A DNA stretch of 42,529 nt from Gluconacetobacter tumulicola (GTDB lineage Bacteria; Pseudomonadota; Alphaproteobacteria; Acetobacterales; Acetobacteraceae): positions 1 to 42,529 of the forward strand of contig NZ_JABEQL010000032.1 in the NCBI RefSeq assembly GCF_014174215.1, in the 5' to 3' direction. The notes under the pieces were generated by a model. It had not been told where the DNA came from and searched no databases. It worked only from the letters and a program-made list of their open reading frames with translations. Positions within the stretch are counted from its first letter, which is position 1; every line of letters starts with the position of its first letter. The position numbers were made by a program, and so were the translations under genes. Shown in pieces: positions 19,694 through 28,641 of the stretch.

Positions 19694-22192
19694 ATGAACA
19701 GGCAATGTTTTCTGTATCTCTCGCTCTCCCTGCTGATGACGACATCCCTGTCGGGGCTGGCGCAGGCGGCGACGGCCAGGAAGCACGCGGCGAGCGCAAA
19801 GGCCGCGCCACCCCCCGCCCAGCAGCCGGCACCGGCCTCCACGCCCCTGCCCGCCGCCCGGACCGTGCCCCATCCCGCGCCGCGCCCCATGCAGGCCGAG
19901 GAAATCCGGGTGGTCCACGGCACCAATGCCGGCCAGGGCGCCCTCGCCACGACCACGGAAACCCACAGCACGACATCGGTCGTGATCGTCTCGGGCGCCA
20001 CGCTCATGAAGACCGGCGCAACCAACGTCATGGAGGCGCTGGCCCAGAGTTCCCCGTCCATCACCTCGCCGCCGCTCGGCGCCACGGGCAGCAACGCCCT
20101 GGTCCAGACCATGCAGCTTCGCGGCCTGTCGGCTGACGACACGCTCATCCTCGTCAATGGGCATCGCCGGCATATCGGGGCCAATTTCAACCCCAATGCC
20201 GGCCCGAACTGGGGCACCGAACCCACCGACATCGCGCTGATCCCGATCTCCGCGATCGACCATATCGAGGTCATCACCGAAGGTGCGACCGCCCTCTACG
20301 GCCAGGATGCGATCGCCGGCGCGGTCAATATCGTCCTGAAACAGGGCACCGACGGCGGCACGATCAATTTCAAGAACAGCGGCTTTTACGCCGGGGACGG
20401 CCAGGCGCTGGACGGATCGGCGCATTACGGCATGGCGGTCGGCCAGCGCGGCAGCTTCAACATTTCCGCCCAGGTCACGCATCAATTGCCCACCAACCGC
20501 AGCGGCCTGTTCAACGGCACCCTCTATCCCGCCCTGGCCGGCGGCGTGCCCGACCCCCGCAACGCGACCGACAGCCGCGACGTGCAGCGGATCATGGGCA
20601 TTCCGAAATCCACGATGGAGACGATCAGCGCGGTGACGAACCTGCCCGTCACGAACACGATCAATCTCTACAACACCTCCACCTTCTCCCACCGCGCGAG
20701 CCATGTCGCCCTGACCTACCAGTCGGCGGCGTCGTCCCTGACCACCCCGGCGCTGTGGCCCAACGGCATGCTGCCCTATCTGGGCCTGGACCAGTATGAT
20801 TTCGAGACCGATACCGGCTTCAAGGGCACGCTGGGCGGCTTCGCGTGGGACGTCTATACCAACTTCGCCCGCGACCAGCAGGATTATTCGACCATCCACA
20901 CCAACAACATCACGCTCGGCACCATGAGCCCGACGGATTTCGATGACGGCGCCTCGATCGTCTCCGAACTGACATCCGGCTTCCGGGCCTCGCGCGCATT
21001 CGCGACCGCGCTGCTGCCCCGGCCGATCAACCTCGATTTCGGTTTCGAATACCGGCATGACACGTTCCAGATGACCGAGGGCGAATACGGCTCGTGGTAC
21101 GGCCGCGGCGCCTCCGATCACGCGGGCAACCAGCCCTTTGCCGCGACGAACCAGAATCGCGACGTCTATGACGGGCACGTCAATCTCGAATTCTACCTGA
21201 CGCCCAAATGGGAATGGACCATCGGCGGCCGCAGCGTCAGCTACAACAACCTGGCGACCATCGAAACCGGGTCGGTCGGAACACGCTATAATTTCTCGAA
21301 GCATTTCGCCGTCCGGGCCAGCTTCAACACCGGCTATCGTCCGCCCACGCTCGGACAGCAATATTTCTACTACAACGCGCCCTTCGCCGGTTATTCCCAG
21401 GACCAGCTCCCCAGCAACAGCGAAGCCGCGCGCGCGCTGGGCGGCGGGCCGCTCAAGGGCGAATATTCGCGCAATTACAGCATCGGCTTCGAGGCCTCGC
21501 CGATCGAGAACATGCACCTCATCGGCAATCTCTATTACATCGCGATCAACGACCGCCTTGCCAGCACCACCGCGCTGGGCGGACCGGCAGTGGCCAACAT
21601 CCTCAGCCAGGCCGGGCTGGGCGGCGTGACCTATGCGTCCTATTACACCAACCCCGTCAATACCCAGACCTATGGCGGCGATTTCAGCCTCGACTACCTG
21701 TGGAACACCGGACGCTACGGATCGTTCGATTTCCGCGTCGGCGTCAATTTCTCCGACAACGAAATCCGCAGCTACAACAAGACGCCGGCGGTCCTGAAAA
21801 ATCTCGGCCTGCAAAGCTTCAATACCTATGCCGAGGAAATCCTGCTCCATACCAGCCCCAAGAACCGGGAAAATCTCGATATCACCTGGAAATATGGACG
21901 CTGGTCGATCTTCGCGCAGGAACAGCGCTATGGCTCGACCCTGTTCCTGCCGTCACCCGCCCTGCCCGGCGTATCGGAAAATCCGGCGATGCTGACGAAT
22001 CTCGAAGTGTCCTACCGCATCCTGCCGCGCTGGGCCGTCGCCGTCGGCGGACGCAATATCGGCAACAAGTACCCCACGCGCGTTCCCTACGCCATCCGTG
22101 GAAAATTGCAGAACCAGTCGCTTTATTCCTATTTCGGACCCTATGGCTTCAGCGGCGGCATGTATTACGTCCGCACGTCGCTCGATTTCTGA
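19694..22192 (+). CDS. TonB-dependent outer-membrane receptor
   Basis: 832-residue outer-membrane transporter. A signal peptide (MNRQCFLYLSLSLLM... to about residue 26) is followed by an Ala/Pro-rich linker and the plug domain (about 75-200: MEALAQSSPSI, MQLRGLSADDTLILVNGHRRH, then IDHIEVITEGATALYGQDAIAGAVNIV). The rest is a 22-strand type beta-barrel ending in RTSLDF with the terminal aromatic needed for assembly. It begins 50 bases after the amidohydrolase gene and is probably the last gene of that operon. The substrate is unknown; context suggests a nitrogenous heterocycle or its complex. Its last 28 bases overlap the convergent ABC gene. Confidence 0.95.
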   Translation: MNRQCFLYLSLSLLMTTSLSGLAQAATARKHAASAKAAPPPAQQPAPASTPLPAARTVPHPAPRPMQAEEIRVVHGTNAGQGALATTTETHSTTSVVIVSGATLMKTGATNVMEALAQSSPSITSPPLGATGSNALVQTMQLRGLSADDTLILVNGHRRHIGANFNPNAGPNWGTEPTDIALIPISAIDHIEVITEGATALYGQDAIAGAVNIVLKQGTDGGTINFKNSGFYAGDGQALDGSAHYGMAVGQRGSFNISAQVTHQLPTNRSGLFNGTLYPALAGGVPDPRNATDSRDVQRIMGIPKSTMETISAVTNLPVTNTINLYNTSTFSHRASHVALTYQSAASSLTTPALWPNGMLPYLGLDQYDFETDTGFKGTLGGFAWDVYTNFARDQQDYSTIHTNNITLGTMSPTDFDDGASIVSELTSGFRASRAFATALLPRPINLDFGFEYRHDTFQMTEGEYGSWYGRGASDHAGNQPFAATNQNRDVYDGHVNLEFYLTPKWEWTIGGRSVSYNNLATIETGSVGTRYNFSKHFAVRASFNTGYRPPTLGQQYFYYNAPFAGYSQDQLPSNSEAARALGGGPLKGEYSRNYSIGFEASPIENMHLIGNLYYIAINDRLASTTALGGPAVANILSQAGLGGVTYASYYTNPVNTQTYGGDFSLDYLWNTGRYGSFDFRVGVNFSDNEIRSYNKTPAVLKNLGLQSFNTYAEEILLHTSPKNRENLDITWKYGRWSIFAQEQRYGSTLFLPSPALPGVSENPAMLTNLEVSYRILPRWAVAVGGRNIGNKYPTRVPYAIRGKLQNQSLYSYFGPYGFSGGMYYVRTSLDF

Positions 22193-22815
22193 AGGGCGCG
22201 CATCTCGACCGTAGCCGCGCCGCACGCCGCGATGAAATCCTCGTCGTGCGAAGCAAACAGCACCATCCTGTCGCACCCCGCCCGGCGCAACAGGATGGCG
22301 AGATGGTCGCGGGCCTCCGGGTCCAGGCCGTTCGAAGGCTCGTCCAGCAGCAGCACGGGGGGCGTCGCGATCCAGGCCGCGCAGACCAGCATCTTCTTGC
22401 GCGTGCCCAGCGACATCGCATCGAAGCGCGTGCGCAGGTGCCGCTCCAGCCCGAACGCGCCGACCATGGCCGCGACCTCCGGGCCGATCGCAGCCCGCCG
22501 CGCGGCGGCGACGAAACGCAGCAGGTCCTCGCCGGTCATGAAAGGATAGACCGGGCTTTCATCGGGCACATAGGCCAGGCGCCGCCTGGCCTCCTCGGGC
22601 GCCCGTGCCAGGTCGATCCCGTCGACCAGGATACGCCCGGCCTCGATCGGCCGCGCACCGGCCAGCAGGCGCAGCAGCGTCGACTTGCCGATGCCGTTCT
22701 CGCCCCGCAGGGCATGCACCCCCGGCCCGAGATCCAGGCCCAGCCCCTCGAAGATCGTGCGCCCGCCGGCGGTGGCCAGCAGCCCCGCGCAGGCCAGACG
22801 GCCGCCGCCGCTCAT
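22165..22815 (-). CDS. ABC transporter ATP-binding protein
   Basis: 216-residue ABC ATPase. Walker A is GENGIGKST (38-46), Q-loop region VPDESPVYPFMTGED, signature MSLGTRKKM (a degenerate LSGGQ as in ABC-2-type exporters), Walker B VLLLDEPSNGLD, and H-loop FASHDE. It starts with an ATGA overlap on the permease gene upstream, so the two form a pair. The cargo is not evident. The 3' end runs 28 bases into the end of the convergent TonB-receptor gene. Confidence 0.92.
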   Translation of the reverse strand: MSGGGRLACAGLLATAGGRTIFEGLGLDLGPGVHALRGENGIGKSTLLRLLAGARPIEAGRILVDGIDLARAPEEARRRLAYVPDESPVYPFMTGEDLLRFVAAARRAAIGPEVAAMVGAFGLERHLRTRFDAMSLGTRKKMLVCAAWIATPPVLLLDEPSNGLDPEARDHLAILLRRAGCDRMVLFASHDEDFIAACGAATVEMRALQKSSDVRT

Positions 22816-24005
22816 CGCGACACCGCCGCGATCGCGGCGCCCGACCAGCCGGCGGCCAGCACCAGGCTGAGGACCAACCGATGGCGCCCGCCACGCAGCA
22901 CCGGCCAGCGCAGCGCCACCAGCAGCGCCTGTCCCGCCACCGCCAGCCCGGCAGACACCGCCAGCAGGCCGCGCCCCTGCGGCCGGAACAGGATCGCCAG
23001 CGGCACCAGATTGACCAGCATCAGGAACCCCGTATCGCGCAGCGGCCAGTAGCGCGGCGGCAGCGGCAGCGCGGCCAGATAGGGCGCCGCCGCCCGATGC
23101 GCGTCGGACAGGGTGCAATACAGGCCCGCCAGCAGCAGGCCGGTCGCCGCCACCGCCACGATCATGGTCGGGATCGCCCGCGTGTCGAAATCGAACAGCT
23201 CGACCAGCCGCGCGCCCCCCATGGCCAGCCCGACCGCCGCACCGATCCGCAGCACGGACACCACCGGCCGATCCGCCAGGATTCCGCACTGGACCCGCAG
23301 CGCGGGCGCGACGATCCGCCGGCGATCGAACATCACCGCCCCCGGCCCGGTACGCCCGCGCCTCCATCGCCCACCCAGCCCCGCCGGACAGCCGCCGACC
23401 CCCGCCACGGCCACTGCGAGCGCCACCGCCAGCAGGCACCAGCGCGCCGGTGGCGATGCGGCATCCAGCCCCATGGCAAGCAGCAAGTCACCCATCGCCA
23501 CCCCACCGAGCGGCAACAGCCGCCGGGTGACGACGGCATGTTGCGCCAAGGCCGCCAGGCCCAGCACCGCCAGGAAGCCGCACGCCCGATACGCCCCATC
23601 CGCGAGCACGGCCGCCCGTGCGGCGGCCAGCCCGGCCACGGGCAGCAGCGGACCATTGGCGACCGCCAGCATCGTGGCCTCGACGGCCTGCCGGATGGGG
23701 CGCGACACCGGCAGGGTGGCCACATAGCCCATGAACGCCCCACCCGACACCGCCCGCCGCTGCGGCATGATCCACAGCATGGCCGCCAGATCGATCACCA
23801 CCGCCAGCAGGGCATGCCCCGCCATCCCCACGCCGGGCGCAACCACCGCCCCCAGCAGCACGGAAAATTTGAGAAAGGGTGCGACGATCGGCGCCCCCGG
23901 CACCAGCAGGGTTGCCAGCAGCGCCCATTGCCAATGCCGTGCCAGCAGGTCGCGGCCGAGCCGGCCGTACCATTCCAGACGCAGGCGTGCCAGACGACCA
24001 TACAT
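22812..24005 (-). CDS. ABC exporter membrane protein
   Basis: 397-residue hydrophobic protein with about 10-12 transmembrane stretches and a short basic break in the middle (GGRWRRGRTGPG, near 225). I recognise no specific family beyond an ABC-2-like permease, inferred mainly from its coupling to the ATPase gene. ATG 24005 follows GGGGAGGGG at a suitable distance and gives MYGRLARLRLEWYGRL, an amphipathic opening common in these proteins. It lies 25 bases after the XRE-cupin regulator gene and is probably in its operon. Confidence 0.8.
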   Translation of the reverse strand: MYGRLARLRLEWYGRLGRDLLARHWQWALLATLLVPGAPIVAPFLKFSVLLGAVVAPGVGMAGHALLAVVIDLAAMLWIMPQRRAVSGGAFMGYVATLPVSRPIRQAVEATMLAVANGPLLPVAGLAAARAAVLADGAYRACGFLAVLGLAALAQHAVVTRRLLPLGGVAMGDLLLAMGLDAASPPARWCLLAVALAVAVAGVGGCPAGLGGRWRRGRTGPGAVMFDRRRIVAPALRVQCGILADRPVVSVLRIGAAVGLAMGGARLVELFDFDTRAIPTMIVAVAATGLLLAGLYCTLSDAHRAAAPYLAALPLPPRYWPLRDTGFLMLVNLVPLAILFRPQGRGLLAVSAGLAVAGQALLVALRWPVLRGGRHRLVLSLVLAAGWSGAAIAAVSR

Positions 24006-24030
24006 GCCGCGTTCCCCTCCCCGATCTCCG

Positions 24031-24603
24031 TCAGGCTGGCCCACCGGCCGGCATGGCGCAATTGACCCACAGTACCCGGCTTTCGCCGTCATGCGCGTTC
24101 ATGAAACGATGCGGCCGGGAACTGGCAAAGCGAAAACTGTCGCCGGCCTCCAGCAGCATGTCCCGATCTTCCACCACCAGCGTGATCCGGCCTTCCAGCA
24201 CCAGCCCTGCTTCGACGCCCTCGTGGGTGTACAGATCGTCGCCCGTCGTGCTGTCCGGCGCCAGCGTTACCATGAACATCTTCAACGGAGCCTCATCCTG
24301 CGGCGTCAGCAGCCGCTTCGTGATTCCGTTCTTCAGCATTACCGGGGGCCGGCGCGTGCGGCGAACCATGATCGGGTCCGGCGACGCCATCCCGGACTGG
24401 TCGAGAAAATCCCCTGGCGAGGCCTGGAGGATTTCCGCGATCCGGATCAGGTCGCGCACCGAGGGCGAGGACAGGCCGCGTTCGATCTGGCTCAGATGCC
24501 CGACCGAAATGCCGGCCTGGTCCGCAATCCGTTGCAGGGACAGCTCCAGCGCCTTCCGCCGCTGACGCAGGTGCCGCCCCACGGCACCATCCGGATTTTC
24601 CAT
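24031..24603 (-). CDS. XRE-family regulator with C-terminal cupin domain
   Basis: 190 residues. An HTH_3 DNA-binding domain (about 10-66: LRQRRKALELSLQRIADQAG, then SVGHLSQIERGLSSPSV) is followed by a cupin_2 sensor barrel (about 110-185: YTHEGVEAGLVLEGRITL, LEAGDSFRF). This PuuR/SutR-like layout commonly controls polyamine or amino-acid transport and catabolism. The gene faces a Tat mini-ORF and an APC permease on the plus strand, with a perfect palindrome 48 bases upstream of its start, and may also drive the ABC pair downstream. Confidence 0.93.
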   Translation of the reverse strand: MENPDGAVGRHLRQRRKALELSLQRIADQAGISVGHLSQIERGLSSPSVRDLIRIAEILQASPGDFLDQSGMASPDPIMVRRTRRPPVMLKNGITKRLLTPQDEAPLKMFMVTLAPDSTTGDDLYTHEGVEAGLVLEGRITLVVEDRDMLLEAGDSFRFASSRPHRFMNAHDGESRVLWVNCAMPAGGPA

Positions 24604-24650
24604 GCATCGCCTTCACTGGCTGGGTGGTCAGCCCGTCCGATATAGCGGGT

Positions 24651-24670
24651 TTTTTCACGAGCGTGAAAAA
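24651..24670. promoter_or_regulatory. Palindromic operator candidate
   Basis: Perfect inverted repeat with 9-base arms, TTTTTCACG and CGTGAAAAA, around AG. It sits 48 bases upstream of the XRE-cupin start, in the divergent space shared with the permease side. The remaining stretch up to 24796 holds no gene I can support. Confidence 0.5.
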
Positions 24671-24796
24671 TTTCTTGCCGGCCCATCATATCGGTCCTAC
24701 AACAATCTGGACAATCCAGCCATTGTTTGCGTCCCGATGCCCATCCGGCACACAGCATGGAAGGGTCTGCGGAATCACGTCCGGAGTAGCGCGCCC

Positions 24797-24937
24797 ATGT
24801 CAGACCGCCCGGCTTGCAGATCCGCGATCACCCGCCGCGATTTCACCAACGGCATTGCGGCCACAACGACATTGGCCAACGCCCTTTTCGGCGTAGCCTT
24901 TCCCTCCGTCGCCTCCCCCGGTCCGGCCATTTTCTGA
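24797..24937 (+). pseudogene. Stranded Tat-signal mini-ORF (46 aa)
   Basis: A GGAG and a well-placed ATG open a 46-residue frame containing ITRRDFTNGIAATTTLANALFG, the twin-arginine export motif followed by a hydrophobic stretch. The frame stops soon after the would-be cleavage region (SVASPGPAIF), so no mature protein remains. The motif resembles Tat leaders of exported FAD-dependent oxidoreductases, including polyamine-oxidase-like ones. Most likely the 5' remnant of such a gene after deletion. An independent tiny protein is the alternative. Confidence 0.45.
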
Positions 24938-24993
24938 GCCGGATGCCCCCGTACCCGGGCCGGGCGGCGCCCGGACAACGGAAAGGACAAGAC

Positions 24994-26349
24994 GTGGCGC
25001 CAGGCAGCATCGACTCCACACCGGCGGCATCGCTGCGCATTCGCCATATCACCATGATCTCGCTCGGCGGCGTCATGGGGGCGGGTTTCTTCATCGGCTC
25101 CTCGGGCGCCATCGCCATGGCGGGGCCGGCGGTACTGCTGTCCTATGCCTTCGCCGGCATCCTGATCTTCTTCGTCAACCTGATCCTGTGCGACCTGCTG
25201 GGCCGCACACCCCATCGCGGGTCCTTCGTCAGCCAGGTCGGCCATATCCTCGGCCCGCGCTACGGCTTCGTCATGGGCTGGACCTACCTGCTGGTCTGGA
25301 TCACCACGCTGGCGGCGGAAATCATGGCCGCCGCCTCGCTCCTCGCCCCGCTGGTGCCGCTACCCTACTGGCTGCTGGAACTGCTGGTGCTGGGCAGCAT
25401 GACCGCGCTCAACCTCGCCTCGGTGCGCGGGTATGGCGAGACCGAATATTGCCTGTCCTTCACCAAGGTCGCCGCCGTGGTGATCTTCATCCTCATCGGG
25501 GTGATCGCGCTGGCCACGGGCCACCATGTGCCCCACGCCGCGTTCCTCGGCGGCAGCCTGTTTCCCCACGGCGGCGTGGCCATTCTCAGCGCGGTGCCCA
25601 TCGTCGTCTTCTCGATGGCCGGCACCGAGATCGGCACCATCGCGGCGCTGGATTCCGACCAGCCGAAGAAGAACATCGCCCGCCTCGCCCGCACCATCGC
25701 CATCCGCCTGCTGGGCTTCTACCTGTCCTCGATCGCCGTCATCCTCTGCCTGCTGCCATGGCAGAGCATCGCCCCCGGCCATTCGCCCTTTCTCCAGGTG
25801 CTGGACGCGCTGCATATTCCCTTCGCCGATACGCTGATGACCATCGTCATCCTGGCGGCCGTTCTCTCCACGCTGAATTCCGGCCTCTACGCGTCGTCCC
25901 GGATCCTGCGCGATGTCGCCCTCGCCGGAAACGCGCCCGCCACGCTCAGGGCCACCGCCCCGGCCAGCGGCATTCCGCACCGGGCCATTCTGTGCGTGGC
26001 CGCCGCCAGCGCCGCCGTCGCGGCCTCGGCCATCCTTTCGCCCACTCTGGTCTTCGCGTTCCTGATCAGCGTCGTCGGCGTCTTCATCATCGCGGGCAAC
26101 ATGATGATCGTCCTCGCCCGGCTGTATCTCGTGCGTGACGGGCGCCGGGCCGCGCTCCTGACCCTGGCGGGCCTCGCCGCCGTGCTCGTCGCCATGGCGG
26201 TCGATCCGCATGCCCGCCACGAACTCGCCCTCGGCGTGGCCGCGATCGGCGGTATCCTGGGGCTGGAGCGGATCGTGTCCGCCTTGCGCCGGCGGGCGGG
26301 AGAAGGTCGGGCTCCGCCCGAACCCGCAAGGGGCCAGTCGGCCCCTTGA
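24994..26349 (+). CDS. APC-family amino acid / GABA permease
   Basis: 451-residue inner-membrane permease with 12 predicted segments. TM1 carries ISLGGVMGAGFFIGSSGAIAMAGPA, the GxGxFIG substrate-binding break of the APC/AAT family. GETEYCLSFTKVAAV lies in TM5, FSMAGTEIGTIAALDSDQPKK in the TM6-7 region, and STLNSGLYASSRIL in TM8. GTG 24994 is chosen because GGAAAGGA lies 6 bases ahead and the protein then begins just before TM1. Likely controlled by the divergent XRE-cupin regulator; the substrate could be an amino acid, GABA or a polyamine derivative. Confidence 0.93.
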   Translation: MAPGSIDSTPAASLRIRHITMISLGGVMGAGFFIGSSGAIAMAGPAVLLSYAFAGILIFFVNLILCDLLGRTPHRGSFVSQVGHILGPRYGFVMGWTYLLVWITTLAAEIMAAASLLAPLVPLPYWLLELLVLGSMTALNLASVRGYGETEYCLSFTKVAAVVIFILIGVIALATGHHVPHAAFLGGSLFPHGGVAILSAVPIVVFSMAGTEIGTIAALDSDQPKKNIARLARTIAIRLLGFYLSSIAVILCLLPWQSIAPGHSPFLQVLDALHIPFADTLMTIVILAAVLSTLNSGLYASSRILRDVALAGNAPATLRATAPASGIPHRAILCVAAASAAVAASAILSPTLVFAFLISVVGVFIIAGNMMIVLARLYLVRDGRRAALLTLAGLAAVLVAMAVDPHARHELALGVAAIGGILGLERIVSALRRRAGEGRAPPEPARGQSAP

Positions 26350-26445
26350 CCCCAAACGAATGGATTCCAAAGCCGCCGCCTTTGGCGGGGTGCGGGGCAG
26401 AGCCCCGCTTTCAGCGAACCAGGGCTCGCTGAAAAGGCTCCGACC
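26344..26445. repeat. Hairpin-rich 3' flank of sldA, copy 1
   Basis: Non-coding stretch between the permease and sldA copy 1, repeated at 29478-29578. It holds stacked hairpins: TTTCAGCGA...TCGCTGAAA (26409-26417/26426-26434) and GCGGGGC...GCCCCGC (26392-26398/26402-26408), and a CCGCC...GGCGG stem. A further AAGGGGCC...GGCCCCTT stem overlaps the permease stop. Likely a transcription terminator for both convergent genes. Confidence 0.75.
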
Positions 26446-28641
26446 TCACTTGTTATCAGGCAGCGTGTAAACCACCAGCGCATCACTGACCGGGGTCATC
26501 ATGAAATGATGGCCACCCGCCATGATGGCCACATACTGCTTGCCCTTGTACTCATACGTCATGGGCGTGGCCTGCCCGCCACCCGGCAGCACGTCGTTCC
26601 ACAGTTCCTTGCCGCTTTTGGCATCGAACGCATGCAGCATGTTGTCGGTGGTGGCACCGACAAACACCACGCCACCCGCCGTAATCACCGGCCCGCCATT
26701 ATTGGGCGTGCCGATCGTCACGGGCAGATAGGTCGGCACACCCCACGGACCGTTGGCCCGGGCACTGCCCAGCGGATGCTGCCACAGCACCTTGCGCGTG
26801 TGCATGTCGATCGCCGTGATCATGCCGTAAGGCGGCTTGTTGCACATCATGTGCGTGTACTGGTTCCAGAACGGCGAAACCACGATGCCATACGGCGTGT
26901 CGGCCATGGCGCCATTGCCTTCCGCCCCGCCACCGCCAGGTTTGAAATTGGGATCGTCGATCGGCATCAGGCCCAGCGCATCGGCCTTCTTGCGCGTGAC
27001 GAGCTGATCATACATCGGCGTCACGTTCCAGTTGGCGATCAGCACGCCCGTCTTCGGATCGTACGCCATGCTGCCCCAGTCGCTTCCACCGTTATAGCCA
27101 GGATATTCGATCCACGGCCTGTCGACGCTGGGGGCCGTGAACTCGCCCTCATATTTGGCACGGCGGAATTGCAGGCGGCAGAAGAGCTGATCGATGGGGG
27201 ACATCCCCCACATGTCGCTTTCCTTCAGGTCCGGCAGGCCCAGGCGCGGCATGCCGACCGACCAGGGCTGCGTGGGCGAACGCGGATCGCCCTCTACATC
27301 AGTCTCCACCGGGGCCGGACGTTCCTCGACCGGCAGGATCGGCTTGCCGTCGCGGCGATCGAGCACGAAGGTCTGGCCGCGCTTGGTCGGCACCACCAGG
27401 GCCGGCACCGGGCCGTCCTGGCCGGGGAAGTCGATCATGGTCGGCTGCGAGCCGATATCGTAATCCCAGACATCCTTATGCACGGTCTGGAACACCCAGC
27501 GCGGCGAACCGGTCTTCACATCCAGCGCCACGATCGCGGACGAAACCTTGTTCTCCTCCGGCGAGCGCATGGCGGAATAATAATCGGCCGCCGAATTGCC
27601 GGTCGGGACATAGACAAGGCCCAGCGCATTGTCGCCCGTCATGGTCGCCCAGGAATTGGGCGTGCCACGGCTGTAATGCTGGCCTTCCGCGGGCTCGCCA
27701 TGCTGGTCCGGGCGATTGACGTCCCATGCCCACAGGAATTTTCCCGTCTCGGCGTCATAGCCACGAATCACGCCCGACGGCGCCCAGCGGCGCTGGCCAT
27801 CCAGCACTTCGTGATTCACCACGATCGCGCCGTTCACGATCGGCGGCGGTGCCGTCATGGACACGAAGCCCGGAACGGATTCCCCCATGCCCTTCATCAG
27901 GTTGACCTGGCCGTGATCGCCGAAGCCTTCGCACAATTTGCCGGTATCGGCATCGACCTCGATCAGCCGCATGTCCAGCGTGCCTTCGAGGATCCGGTTA
28001 TGGCAGGGCTCCCCCTCAGACACGGTGGAGGACGTGTAATACACCACCGCCTTGCAGGCTGCCGTATAGGGAATGCTGGCATATTTCACGCCGGCCTCGT
28101 GCCGCCAGATTTCCTTGCCGGTCGCCGGGTCCAGCTTCACGATGTCGTTCATGGCCGTACACATATACAGCCCGTCGCCCACCTTGATGGGGGTACTCTC
28201 GGCGGCCCATTTGTTCACCTGGCCCGGCGCCGGCTTGCTGCCGGTATGATAGATGAATGCGCGCGTGAGCTGCCCGACATTCCGGGGCGTGATCTGCTCC
28301 AGCGGGGAAAAGCGCGTGGCGTCGGTATCCCGCCCGTAGGCAGGCCAGTCATCATGCGCCGGATGGCTGCTAATCTGCTCGACGGCAGGTGTGGCCTCAC
28401 CGGGCTCGGCCGGCGGTCCATCGGGAATATTCGCGGCATTGACCCCGGGCGCCTGCGGCGCAAAAGGCGACGGGCCTGCAAATTTGTCACTGGGTTTCTT
28501 CCCGGGCGCATCCGCGTCTCCCGGCCCGGGCGGGGCCTCCTTGTAGGCACTCTGGGCCCGAGCCGGCGCGATGCCTGCCGTCGCGGACAGAAGCACGAGG
28601 CCACACAATGCCGTGGCGGCAGAAAGATCCGTCCTGGGCAT
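26446..28641 (-). CDS. sldA: PQQ-dependent polyol (glycerol/sorbitol) dehydrogenase large subunit, copy 1
   Basis: Periplasmic quinoprotein that oxidises polyols and passes electrons to ubiquinone through its membrane subunit SldB. 731 residues. Signal peptide to about residue 29 (APARA/QS). Beta-propeller repeats with many W motifs. Conserved family stretches are visible: WPAYGRDTDATRFSPL, KWAAESTPIKVGDGLY, ESVPGFVSMTAPP, RYYSRGTPNSWA-type segments (HYSRGTPNSWATMTG), WDYDIGSQPTMIDFPG, PTKRGQTFVLDRRDGKP, EYPGYNGGSDWGSMAYDP and VAIMAGGHHFM. The ATG shares one base with the sldB stop (TGATG), so translation is coupled. Residues corresponding to 27020-27547 are identical at DNA level to copy 2. 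Substrate specificity among glycerol, sorbitol, arabitol and gluconate cannot be told. Confidence 0.93.
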   Translation of the reverse strand: MPRTDLSAATALCGLVLLSATAGIAPARAQSAYKEAPPGPGDADAPGKKPSDKFAGPSPFAPQAPGVNAANIPDGPPAEPGEATPAVEQISSHPAHDDWPAYGRDTDATRFSPLEQITPRNVGQLTRAFIYHTGSKPAPGQVNKWAAESTPIKVGDGLYMCTAMNDIVKLDPATGKEIWRHEAGVKYASIPYTAACKAVVYYTSSTVSEGEPCHNRILEGTLDMRLIEVDADTGKLCEGFGDHGQVNLMKGMGESVPGFVSMTAPPPIVNGAIVVNHEVLDGQRRWAPSGVIRGYDAETGKFLWAWDVNRPDQHGEPAEGQHYSRGTPNSWATMTGDNALGLVYVPTGNSAADYYSAMRSPEENKVSSAIVALDVKTGSPRWVFQTVHKDVWDYDIGSQPTMIDFPGQDGPVPALVVPTKRGQTFVLDRRDGKPILPVEERPAPVETDVEGDPRSPTQPWSVGMPRLGLPDLKESDMWGMSPIDQLFCRLQFRRAKYEGEFTAPSVDRPWIEYPGYNGGSDWGSMAYDPKTGVLIANWNVTPMYDQLVTRKKADALGLMPIDDPNFKPGGGGAEGNGAMADTPYGIVVSPFWNQYTHMMCNKPPYGMITAIDMHTRKVLWQHPLGSARANGPWGVPTYLPVTIGTPNNGGPVITAGGVVFVGATTDNMLHAFDAKSGKELWNDVLPGGGQATPMTYEYKGKQYVAIMAGGHHFMMTPVSDALVVYTLPDNK

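Noticed and set aside
19040-21850. A 936-codon minus-strand frame opposite the amidohydrolase and TonB-receptor genes
   Set aside because: Composition is that of an antisense shadow and it covers two genes with clear families on the other strand.
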